From contig WQYW01000027.1 of the NCBI GenBank assembly GCA_009781045.1, positions 1-40,255 of the forward strand: 40,255 bases of DNA, written 5' to 3'. Source of the DNA: Alphaproteobacteria bacterium. GTDB taxonomy: Bacteria > Pseudomonadota > Alphaproteobacteria > Rhizobiales > Xanthobacteraceae. Positions 33,027 to 40,255 of the stretch are shown here, in pieces. Below the pieces are notes generated by a model. It saw nothing but the letters and a program-made list of their open reading frames with translations. It had not been told where the DNA came from and did not search any database. The stretch's first letter is position 1, and each line of letters begins with the position of its first letter. A program made the position numbers and the translations under genes.

Positions 33027-34801
33027 GTTGACGGTTCTCCTCGGCTCCTGCCCTTCGATAGCTGAACTGGAAAGCCGGCGCCAGACACCGACTGTAGCTT
33101 TCAGGCCGTACCGGGTTGCATCCCACCCCTCTTGCTCCCGCTCCCTTTCAGTGCCATGCAGCCTTTTGCTCTGCTTCCCGGCAAGGCCGGAGCATCGGCC
33201 TCCAGACCCCTGGTCCCGCGGCGCGCCGACTATCACAAGAGCGTCCCTGCACAAGAGCGTCCCTGCACAAGAGCGTCCCTGCACAGCAGGCACCTGAAAC
33301 CTCCCTCCGAAGATTCACAAATCTCCGCGGCGCGTGCCGAGCGCCAGCTTTCGCCACGGACGACGCGCCCGGCGGTGGTGATGCCGAATCCGGTGACGAG
33401 GTTGCAACAGAACTCCGGAAAGCTGCGACGGAGGCGCGCGATCCACCGCAAGGCTGGCTCACCTCCCGGCACGCCGACAATCAATGCCCGACAGAACGCG
33501 CCTGGCCTTGCGCAGTGCGCACGGCCGAAAGACCCTTCGTGAAGGATCGTTACGGGCTCGCAGAAAAATGCGCGCTGTCGCCGACCAATCCGTTGTGCCT
33601 GCAAACCACCTCCGCAAAAGAGGCGCAGACTTTGTTCCAGAACACTGCCAGGGCTCCGGGAAGAGGCCATGCAGGCGCGCCAGCGCAGTGACGCGTGACG
33701 CTGCTGCGTCCGGGCTCCTCCACGATTGCCCACGCCTTCCGTCGCGCCATGTGAATTCAGCCAGCCTCCTTGATCTTCGCGCGACAGGAGCGTCTTCAAC
33801 GCTGCAAAGTCCTGCCGCACGCGGCTCTTGCCGGGGCGGGCCGTGCTCCCCGCACAGCGCGGTTGCCGCAGACCTTGAGCGCACGCAAACCGCCTGTTGC
33901 ACGCATGTCCGGTTCCAGCAGCCGCCGCGCGCTGCCGTCGGCGCAACTGCCTGCCCGCTGGTGCCGCGATTGCAGACATGTTCAGACCTGACCGCAACCA
34001 CTGCGACGCAACCGCATGGATCGCCGTCCGATCCGCACGATGCAGGACGCCCAGGATCCTGGATGTTCTCACCTGCCCGACCTGGTGATTCCCTGCCCGG
34101 CTGCGTTGCCGGCTCTGCTCTGAAAAATCGGTCCATCCCGCCGGCGGGCAGCGCACATCCACGGCGCCGTTCCAGGCTCCGGAATCGATCGGCCAGCAAC
34201 CTGCGCCCCGTAAAACAGAGCAGCAGAAATCTCTTCCGGCCCGCCATCTGCCGGCCTGCCGCACCTCCCCCTTTGCAGGGCAGATGTGCCACGGCCTGGC
34301 GCCCCTGAAACGCCGACCCGGCCGCCGCCCGTTTTCGCCAATTCTCAGGGTCCGGGCACCCGCTTCGGCCAGCGATCCACAGCTTTCGCAACTGCGCCGT
34401 CCTTTTTCCCGCGCCCGGCGAAGCGAAGAATTCACTGGATAATCGCTTCCCCGCGATTGCTCCGGTGGCCGTTTTGGGGAGATAGTGGTCCATCCTGCAG
34501 AGTTGTGTAGTCTCTTCTTTGCGTAAAGCGTTACTGGGTGTTCGTGCGTGATGTGGCATGGGGGCAGTAATAGCTTGATATCCTCCCTGTTTACTCCCTG
34601 ACGAATGCGGTTGGCGCTGCCTGAAGCCGATGGCTTTCGAGCCGGACGGCGCAAGCGTGTCCACCCCAAGGAGTGCGTCGGGTCTGCTTATGAGTTTGCG
34701 GCATTGCCAGGCAATGCCGGGGATGGGTCTGGTTCTGCGCGTCGCCACTGGAAAGCGCGATGCGTGGCTGCTGTGGAGACAGCAAGTCGAGGGGATTTGT
34801 G
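33027..34801. other. 1.8-kb region without a supported gene
   Basis: It includes a 16-bp triple repeat (33235-33282). Two long overlapping open frames exist on the minus strand (33233-34669 and 33459-34748), but both have Cys/Arg/Gly-heavy composition typical of non-coding GC-rich DNA, no motif and no RBS-supported start. The last ~300 bases are less GC-rich and lead into the autotransporter-like gene. Confidence 0.5.
33235..33282. repeat. 16-bp tandem repeat, three units
   Basis: Three identical head-to-tail copies of ACAAGAGCGTCCCTGC, with the first three bases of a fourth. No spacers. It lies about 210 bases upstream of the small exported-protein gene's start. Confidence 0.9.
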
Positions 34802-35998
34802 ATGTTCGGAAATCGTACAGTCCGCGCGCCGTGGCGCCGGGCCGGATCGTTCTATTCAGCCCTGTCGCTCGGTGCGGTGACAGTCATGGTGGCGGCACTT
34901 GGGGCCGGCTCTGCCCGCGCCGGGGATCCGACGCCCCCCGCATCGGACTGGCTTCTTCCCACCGGGGAGTTGAGGCCGGAGATGGCGGTGGCCGCGGTGG
35001 CGCCTGCGCTGGCCAACCGGCTCTCGCTGGCAACCCTCGGAACAGCCTTCAGCCGCAGCGCCGACTTTGGTCCCGGCTCTTTCTGCGTCGATGACGCCAG
35101 GCCTGCGCCTGAAGCCCCGTCCAGGACCGCAGCGCGCAAGGCGTCGGCAGCGACAGACCCCTGCAACAGCTTCGTCTGGGGGCGGCTGTTCGGCGAAACC
35201 GGTGCCGCCGGCGGCGGCAGCGCCAACGGCGCGTTCGGCCGCTTCGGACCCCGCAACAGTTTCGACCAGGCCGGCGTAGTCACCGGCGCCGACCTCTATC
35301 GCACCTCACGCGACAGGATCGGATTTTATGGCAGCGCCGCAACGGCGTCCGCCACGGTCAGCGACGCCGGCGCCGGCCGCGCCGGCTATCTCGGCATGAA
35401 TGCCTATGGCTTCGGCAGCTACTGGTCGCATCGCGATCCCGGCGGCTGGTACAGCGATGTTTCGCTGCAGGGCAGCCGCTATGACAATGTCCGCGCCAGC
35501 AGCAGCAGCGGCAGCTTCGCCAGCAGCAGCGGCTGGGGCGTGGCGGCATCGGCCGAAACCGGCTATGTCGCCCTGCTCGGTCAGGGCTACAGCATCATCC
35601 CGCAGGCGCAGTTGATCTATCAGCGCATCGACCTCGGCGGTGGCCTCACCCCGCTCGGCGCCATCGCCTTCGCTCCGACGGACGAATATTATGCGCGCGT
35701 CGGAGGACGTTTCAACCGGGTCTGGCAAAACAGCGGCGGATGCGCCGTGTCAACCTGGGCGGAGGCCAATATCTGGCACCAGTTCGGGGACACCGGAACC
35801 CGCTTCAGCAACTTCGACAGCAGCAATCCGATCGGCCTTGGCTCCGACCTCGGCGGCACCTGGGCCCAGATCGGTCTTGGCATCGCCGGTCAGCTGTCAC
35901 GCAGTGTCAGTCTGTTCGGCAGCGCCGACTACAACATCGCCTTCAGCCAGCCCGGCCACAGTCTTGGTGGCCGGGCCGGGCTGCGGCTGGCGTGGTGA
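34802..35998 (+). CDS. Autotransporter-type outer-membrane beta-barrel protein
   Basis: A 398-residue protein starting at the ATG at 34802 (MFGNRTVRAPW), with GAGGGG seven bases upstream. After a signal peptide (cleavage likely after ARA, near residue 40) come about 60 residues of linker with two cysteines, then a barrel of about 270 residues. Its strands alternate in the style of autotransporter C-terminal domains (VWGRLFGETG, AWSQ-like GGWYSDVSLQGSRYD, TWAEANIWHQFGD) and it ends with a terminal aromatic residue (LRLAW), a BAM recognition feature. It lacks a recognisable passenger domain. A Ser/Gly-rich loop (ASSSSGSFASSSG) is probably surface-exposed. Confidence 0.85.
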   Translation: MFGNRTVRAPWRRAGSFYSALSLGAVTVMVAALGAGSARAGDPTPPASDWLLPTGELRPEMAVAAVAPALANRLSLATLGTAFSRSADFGPGSFCVDDARPAPEAPSRTAARKASAATDPCNSFVWGRLFGETGAAGGGSANGAFGRFGPRNSFDQAGVVTGADLYRTSRDRIGFYGSAATASATVSDAGAGRAGYLGMNAYGFGSYWSHRDPGGWYSDVSLQGSRYDNVRASSSSGSFASSSGWGVAASAETGYVALLGQGYSIIPQAQLIYQRIDLGGGLTPLGAIAFAPTDEYYARVGGRFNRVWQNSGGCAVSTWAEANIWHQFGDTGTRFSNFDSSNPIGLGSDLGGTWAQIGLGIAGQLSRSVSLFGSADYNIAFSQPGHSLGGRAGLRLAW

Positions 35999-36721
35999 AC
36001 CGGCGCGCCCGAAAACACGGAAAATGCGCGCTGGCTTGACGTGTCAGAAAACTCAGCCGGCATATTCCGGAGAGTGCGCCTGACGCCTTTTTCGCGATCC
36101 TGCAGCGATACAGATCTGGAAAGCGCGCACGCGGTCGGATGATCCGCCACACCGCGCATCCGACCGGGATGTGAGGAAAGTCCCCCGCCAGGCTGTGATC
36201 CGGATTCCCGTCAGCGACGGGACGCCGTTGCGGTGGGCTGGGAAAACAAGCCGCTCGCGCGCAAGCAGATCAGGCCCCGCCCGCGCCCCGCAGCGTCGGC
36301 CCATGCGGTAGTTTTTTACCGTCCGGGTTGCAGCGGCCACGGCCCGTGGTCGTCCCGTCCCGATTAAATTTCGGTCATGAGGCTTCAAAATCGCACGCTT
36401 TTTGCCACAATTTCGCCAATAGTGTCATGACTGACATGAGGGTGCTGAACGAGAAGCTGGATGGCCCGCGAATTAAATGGTTTGAGAGCGGAGCCGTTTT
36501 CAGTCATGGTGTCAGAGCCAGCCCCACCGCCTCCGGCAAAGGCGGTGCCGGCACGGGGCACAAACTGACAGCGACGTTACGTGCGACTTTTTGAAATTTC
36601 GATCGCACTCCCTCGCCATAACGTTTGCCGCCACGTTTGAGTTCACCTCCATCGCGGCTCGATGGACCAGTGTTGTTGCGACAAAAGAGGGCAGGCCAAA
36701 GCCCGGTATGAGGATCACAGA
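35999..36721. other. Intergenic region with a strong inverted repeat
   Basis: A 720-base gap. CGGTCGGATG (36132-36141) and CATCCGACCG (36157-36166) form a perfect 10-bp stem with a 15-base loop, but no T-run follows. A short open frame at 36427-36594 (55 codons) has no RBS or known motif. Confidence 0.45.
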
Positions 36722-37384
36722 ATGTGGAGCCGACGGCTCGGTCTTGTAAGTTTAGCGCTTGTTGTTGGATGTGGTGTCGTGGACCGCGCTCACGCTCAGG
36801 CCTGGGGAGACTATTTTCAGCCCCAGACGCCATCGCGCATATTCGCCCAGAACTGCCGCAACTGCCATGAAAGCCCGAGGGGACTGGTGAGAACCGTCTC
36901 TCCCGGCTACCTTCCGCAGTTCCTGCGCGAACACTACACCGCCTGGGAGATGGCCGACAGAGTTGCAGCCTACCTCCTCGCCAGCAACCGCAAGCCGCGT
37001 GCCGTGAACAGAGCCGCAGCGGGCAGCGAGGGGCACGCCCGCAAGGGCGAGCCATCCACCTCGAAACGCCGCCAGGCCGCGCCCGGCTCGGCCAAACCCG
37101 CTTCCGCAAAGCCGGCCGACACTGCAAAACCTGAGGACGCCACCCTCACCCCGGAAACCCGACGCGCCAAGGAAGAGTCGGAGCGCGGCAAGCAGGAAGA
37201 AAATTCCAGGACCGCAACCACTCCCACTCCGGAGCCCGAGGCCGGTGCCGACCAGAGCGAACACCCGGCTGCTGCGCAAAGCCCGGCAACGGAAAGTCCC
37301 GCAACGGAAAGTCCGGCAACGGAAAGCCCGGCCTCCGATGGCGCGAAGGAACCGGCGTCGGAACCCGCCGGGGAATCCCGCTAG
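36722..37384 (+). CDS. Exported mini cytochrome c with long Pro/Ala tail
   Basis: A 220-residue protein starting at the ATG at 36722 (MWSRRLGL), with GAGGA upstream. A signal peptide ends near AHAQA. One c-type heme motif CRNCH lies near residue 46 (FAQNCRNCHESPRGL), followed by YLPQFLREHYTAWEMADRVAAYLLA, the short single-heme pattern seen in rhizobial proteins. Met in WEMAD could be the distal ligand. From about residue 90 on, the protein is a low-complexity Lys/Pro/Ala/Glu tail with three PATES units encoded by 15-base repeats (near 37285-37330). The tail may span the periplasm or bind the wall. The electron partner is unknown. Confidence 0.82.
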   Translation: MWSRRLGLVSLALVVGCGVVDRAHAQAWGDYFQPQTPSRIFAQNCRNCHESPRGLVRTVSPGYLPQFLREHYTAWEMADRVAAYLLASNRKPRAVNRAAAGSEGHARKGEPSTSKRRQAAPGSAKPASAKPADTAKPEDATLTPETRRAKEESERGKQEENSRTATTPTPEPEAGADQSEHPAAAQSPATESPATESPATESPASDGAKEPASEPAGESR

Positions 37385-37477
37385 GCCCATCCTGGCCGCC
37401 CGCGGCGATTGACGCCTTGCGAGGGGTGGCCAGCCAGTGAGGCAGAGCCTGACCTCGTAGCAAGGCAACCCGAAATC

Positions 37478-37514
37478 CCGCCGGAAAGTCCTGAGACTTC
37501 CCGGCGGTTTTTTT
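37478..37514 (+). terminator. Intrinsic terminator after the cytochrome c gene
   Basis: CCGCCGGAAAGTC (37478-37490) pairs with GACTTCCCGGCGG (37495-37507) across a 4-base loop with one mismatch, followed directly by TTTTTTT. Confidence 0.88.
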
Positions 37515-37645
37515 GGTTTTGCAGTGCGGGAAACCCCGACCATCGGCAGTTTCTACCCACGTCCGATTTCTGGAACGACTGACTGTGCCCCTTTTCAATT
37601 TGTCGAAGCACAGACGGTTTTCATAAGCGAGGTGATTCGCGGCAA

Positions 37646-37661
37646 ATGGATGATCATCCAT
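37646..37661. promoter_or_regulatory. 16-bp perfect palindrome upstream of TPR-caspase gene
   Basis: ATGGATGATCATCCAT is a perfect dyad about 245 bases upstream of the TPR-caspase start and downstream of the terminator. It is likely an operator or a chance dyad; the binding protein is unknown. Confidence 0.45.
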
Positions 37662-37905
37662 CATCCCGGTTGGAGCGGCGCAGTTTTTCCCGGATTTCGC
37701 GCCAAGTGCGAACTGCCTCTGGTCCGACCAGGGCAGTACCAGAGGAGACAAATCACGTCCCTTTCCGGCTGCCCCAAACCTGGCAGGATAGCGCGACGTC
37801 ATCCTTGAGCGATCGAGCGGCCCCGACTTCTGCCAAATTGACCCTGGCCGGATCGGGGCGCTATGACTGCTGCATCTGTTCCTGCCAGCTGCGGGAGGCA
37901 ATCAC

Positions 37906-39918
37906 ATGCCCCAGGGGATCTTCGCTCGCCCTCCCACCGCCCTGCCCGCATGCTCTCTCAATCTCCACCGGAGATCGCCCCGGCTTTTTGGCCGGGCTTT
38001 GATATCCCTCGCTTTTATTCTTTCCGCCAGCTTCGCGTCGCTGAACTCTGAGAGGGCTCGGGCCGAGGACAGCGACGACAGCCTGTGCACCGCCGCTGCT
38101 TTTGACCGTCTGCACTCCAGCCCGGAGATCACCGCCACCATTGCCGCATGCAGCCGTATCATCGACAACGCCGAGACTGCGAAAGAGGCCCGCGCCCGTG
38201 CCTGGTTTGTTCGTGGCCTGAACCATTTCCGGGAGGCGATGAATGAGGTGATGGTTGCGAAGACGCCGCCGGGCGAGCCTGGCCCGGCCGCCAGAGCAGC
38301 CGTCGACGCCGCGCTCGCCGACCTTTCCCGCTCGATCGAAGCCGCACCTTTGCACAGCGCCCCGGCGCTCAGCCTGCGCGCAACCATCCACAGGGTGTTC
38401 AACCGCAGCAGCGAGGCCCTGGCCGATACCGGCGCGGCGATCCGGGCGGATCCGAAGGACGCCGTCCCCCATGTGGTGCAAGCCGGGATCTTTGAGCAGC
38501 AGGATCGTTTCACCGACGCCCGTGCCGAACTCGACACCGCGCTCGCCCTCGACCCGGCAAACGCCATCGCCCTGCTCAACCGTGCCGGATTGTGGACCCG
38601 CTACGGCGACATCGACCACGCCTTCGCCGATTACGACCAGGCCGTGAGTCTGGGCGGGGCAACCCTCTCCGGAGCGCTCAGCGGCCGGGCACGCCTGGCG
38701 CTGCGTCTCGGCCACCCGCGACAGGCCTATGCGGACTGGACCCGCGCCGCCGAACTTGCGCAGATACCGCGCAGCCAGGCACAATTGCACATAAGAGCCG
38801 GCACGGTGGCGCGCGACTACCTCAAGGATCAGGACCTCGCTCTGGCGGCCTATGGCCGCGCCATGACCGCGCTGCCAACATCGGCGGAGCCCTATCTCCA
38901 GCGCGCCACCGCATATGAGCGGGCCGCGCGTTGGCGTGAGGCCGAGGATGATTATCGCAAAGCACTTGATCTCGCCCGCAACAATCCCGATGAAGCTTTG
39001 TCAGCGGGCTATATCGGCCTGCGCATCGATCAGCTGCGCCAGCACCGGTCGCGTCGCAGCGACGCCCCCCTGCTTTCTCCCGACGTCCACAAGCTTGCCG
39101 GCGTGCCCCCGCGTGACGGCAGCCGGCGCATCGCACTGGTCATCGGCAACGCCGCCTATCGCCATGTCGCAGCCCTCGACAATACCGACCGCGATGCCGC
39201 GAGCGTGGGCGTCGCACTTGCCGGTGCCGGCTTCGCCGACGTGACGATTGCGATCAATCTCGACCGGCGCGATTTCGTGCGCGTGCTGGACGATTTCACC
39301 GCCAGGGCCGCTTTCGCCGACTGGGCGTTGATCTACTACGCCGGCCACGGCATCGAGGTGAACGGCCGCAACTACCTCATTCCCATTGATGCCAGCCCTG
39401 AAACACTCAAGCGCCAGCTCGTCGGCACAGCGATGGAGGAACAGGCCGCGGTGCCCCTGGATGTCATTATCGCCGCACCTGCCCCGGCGAAGACGCTGCG
39501 GCTTGTCGCCCTCGACGCCTGCCGCGACAATCCCTTTGTCCAGGAGGCCCATCGCGTGGCTTCACGCCGGATCGCGTCAGGCGAACCCTCCGCCTGGCGC
39601 AACGCGCCGCCACAACCGGGCCCTCAAACCGGCGGAAAGGACATCGGCGGCGGTTTCAGCGCTCTGACACTGACCGAGCCCAACACGCTGGTGCTGTACT
39701 CGACCCAGCCCGGACAGGTCGCACTCGACGGCGACGACCTCAACAGCCCCTTCACCCGCGCTTTCCTGCGCAACAACGCCGTGCCGGGGCAGGATCTTGC
39801 CACCTTCCTCGCCCGCCTCCACGATGATGTCGCCACGGCGACCCAGGGGCAGCAATTGCCGGCCGTCAACGGGCAACTGCGCCCTGGCGATTCTTTCTAC
39901 TTCTTCCCCCCGCTCTAG
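37906..39918 (+). CDS. Exported TPR protein with C-terminal caspase-family (C14) domain
   Basis: A 670-residue protein. The ATG at 37906 has GGGAGG seven bases upstream. A signal peptide (about 28-52, ALISLAFILSASFAS...ARA) follows a basic stretch. Residues about 60-385 form tetratricopeptide-type helical repeats (A-x2-LN RAGLWTRYGDIDHAFADYDQA and similar). Residues about 400-665 are a caspase-like domain starting RRIALVIGNAAYRH, with the catalytic dyad His481 (YYAGHG) and Cys539 (LDACRDNPF) intact and a later LYSTQPGQVALDG and SPFTRAFLRN, as in bacterial C14 proteins. The architecture is the reverse of the other caspase-family protein in this window. It probably works in the periplasm, with TPRs recruiting partners. 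Confidence 0.9.
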   Translation: MPQGIFARPPTALPACSLNLHRRSPRLFGRALISLAFILSASFASLNSERARAEDSDDSLCTAAAFDRLHSSPEITATIAACSRIIDNAETAKEARARAWFVRGLNHFREAMNEVMVAKTPPGEPGPAARAAVDAALADLSRSIEAAPLHSAPALSLRATIHRVFNRSSEALADTGAAIRADPKDAVPHVVQAGIFEQQDRFTDARAELDTALALDPANAIALLNRAGLWTRYGDIDHAFADYDQAVSLGGATLSGALSGRARLALRLGHPRQAYADWTRAAELAQIPRSQAQLHIRAGTVARDYLKDQDLALAAYGRAMTALPTSAEPYLQRATAYERAARWREAEDDYRKALDLARNNPDEALSAGYIGLRIDQLRQHRSRRSDAPLLSPDVHKLAGVPPRDGSRRIALVIGNAAYRHVAALDNTDRDAASVGVALAGAGFADVTIAINLDRRDFVRVLDDFTARAAFADWALIYYAGHGIEVNGRNYLIPIDASPETLKRQLVGTAMEEQAAVPLDVIIAAPAPAKTLRLVALDACRDNPFVQEAHRVASRRIASGEPSAWRNAPPQPGPQTGGKDIGGGFSALTLTEPNTLVLYSTQPGQVALDGDDLNSPFTRAFLRNNAVPGQDLATFLARLHDDVATATQGQQLPAVNGQLRPGDSFYFFPPL

Positions 39919-40255
39919 ATCGCCTGCCACTGCGGATTGCGGGCATTGCGGACCGGTCAGCACGGGACCGGCAGCGGCTGCAGCAGCGCAACGCATCTCC
40001 TACTGCCATTCCACCACCACCCCGCTCGCGACCTCCGGTTCCAGAACCAACGCCGTTTCGGTCTCGCCCGCGCCAATGGGGGTCGGCTCGCGATCCCGAC
40101 ACTTGCGACGCCTGGCGGCGCTGGACACCGCTGCGATTCTAAATGCCCCCCAAGCTAAAGAATTTTGACGGTCTCCCTCCCCCCGCAGTCCTGGGTCAAG
40201 AGATGCGCTCGTGAACAAATGGGAGTCGGATGCGGAACGAACAGGAATCGTTTGA
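39919..40255. other. Terminal 337 bases, no confident gene
   Basis: A minus-strand frame (40000-40218) ends with a plausible-looking ETETALVLEPEVASGVVVEW segment but has no RBS-supported start or known motif. It could be the end of a gene that lies partly outside, if a frameshift is present. Nothing else is seen. Confidence 0.4.

Larger units (their letters stand above)
37385..37905. other. Intergenic region upstream of the TPR-caspase gene
   Basis: It holds a strong terminator (37478-37514) and a 16-bp perfect palindrome (37646-37661). The region between the palindrome and the next start should contain the promoter. No gene is supported. Confidence 0.45.

Noticed and set aside
33233..34669. 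A 478-codon minus-strand open frame, overlapping a 429-codon frame at 33459-34748
   Set aside because: Both have Cys/Arg/Gly-rich composition, weak codon bias, no RBS at the start and no recognisable domain, and each makes the other unlikely.
36427..36594. Short open frame of 55 codons (MTDMRVLNEKL...)
   Set aside because: No RBS, no family resemblance and no positional logic; it may be chance.
40000..40218. Minus-strand frame ending ...ASGVVVEW
   Set aside because: It looks protein-like at its end only, with no supported start or known family; too close to the window edge to judge.

Overview
The window is high-GC DNA that looks like an alphaproteobacterium, probably of the Hyphomicrobiales (rhizobia-like) group. 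The evidence is a perfect CtrA-type TTAA-N7-TTAA box in front of a BTLCP transglutaminase-like protease, Omp25/31-type 'WSGFYIGG' barrels, rhizobial-style caspase-family (C14) proteins, a short lysine/alanine-rich HTH protein and a rhizobial-style mini cytochrome c. No tRNA, rRNA, CRISPR array or intact insertion sequence was recognised. I cannot place the genus from sequence alone.

Layout. (1) 1-3066, minus strand: an FNR-like regulator followed by the start of a Hyb-type [NiFe] hydrogenase operon (small subunit, then the ferredoxin subunit HybA, which runs off the left edge). (2) 4.4-11.0 kb: a mixed set comprising an AroE-like protein, a Sel1-repeat exported protein, an unknown exported protein, a BTLCP protease, two tandem alpha/beta hydrolases and an SRAP (YedK-type) DNA-crosslinking protein. 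(3) 11.4-15.2 kb, plus strand: a membrane-stress type operon of PspA/IM30, a YqiJ-like OB-fold membrane protein and a YqiK-like flotillin. The PspA reading frame carries an N-terminal domain that looks like the REC/WED half of a TnpB transposase nuclease. (4) 15.2-20.8 kb: gene-poor DNA with one short histone-like gene and a clearly decayed SNF2 helicase plus SWIM zinc-finger pair on the minus strand. (5) 20.8-24.5 kb: a ketosynthase homologue lacking its catalytic cysteine, a SatP acetate transporter with a strong terminator, and a DUF3053 lipoprotein. (6) 24.6-30.7 kb, minus strand: a 955-residue caspase-family protein and a 942-residue outer-membrane protein that appears to hold three beta-barrels. 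(7) 30.7-34.8 kb: another gene-poor stretch with a DUF2007-like protein and a small exported protein. (8) 34.8-39.9 kb, plus strand: an autotransporter-type barrel, a short exported cytochrome c and a second caspase-family protein with TPR repeats.

The strongest candidates for something undescribed are the in-frame TnpB-like/PspA fusion heading the flotillin operon, the cysteine-less ketosynthase, the three-barrel outer-membrane polypeptide, and two caspase-fold proteins of mirror-image architecture. Coding density is low: several gaps of 1.3-1.8 kb hold no gene I can support, and at least one such gap is demonstrably a decayed operon.
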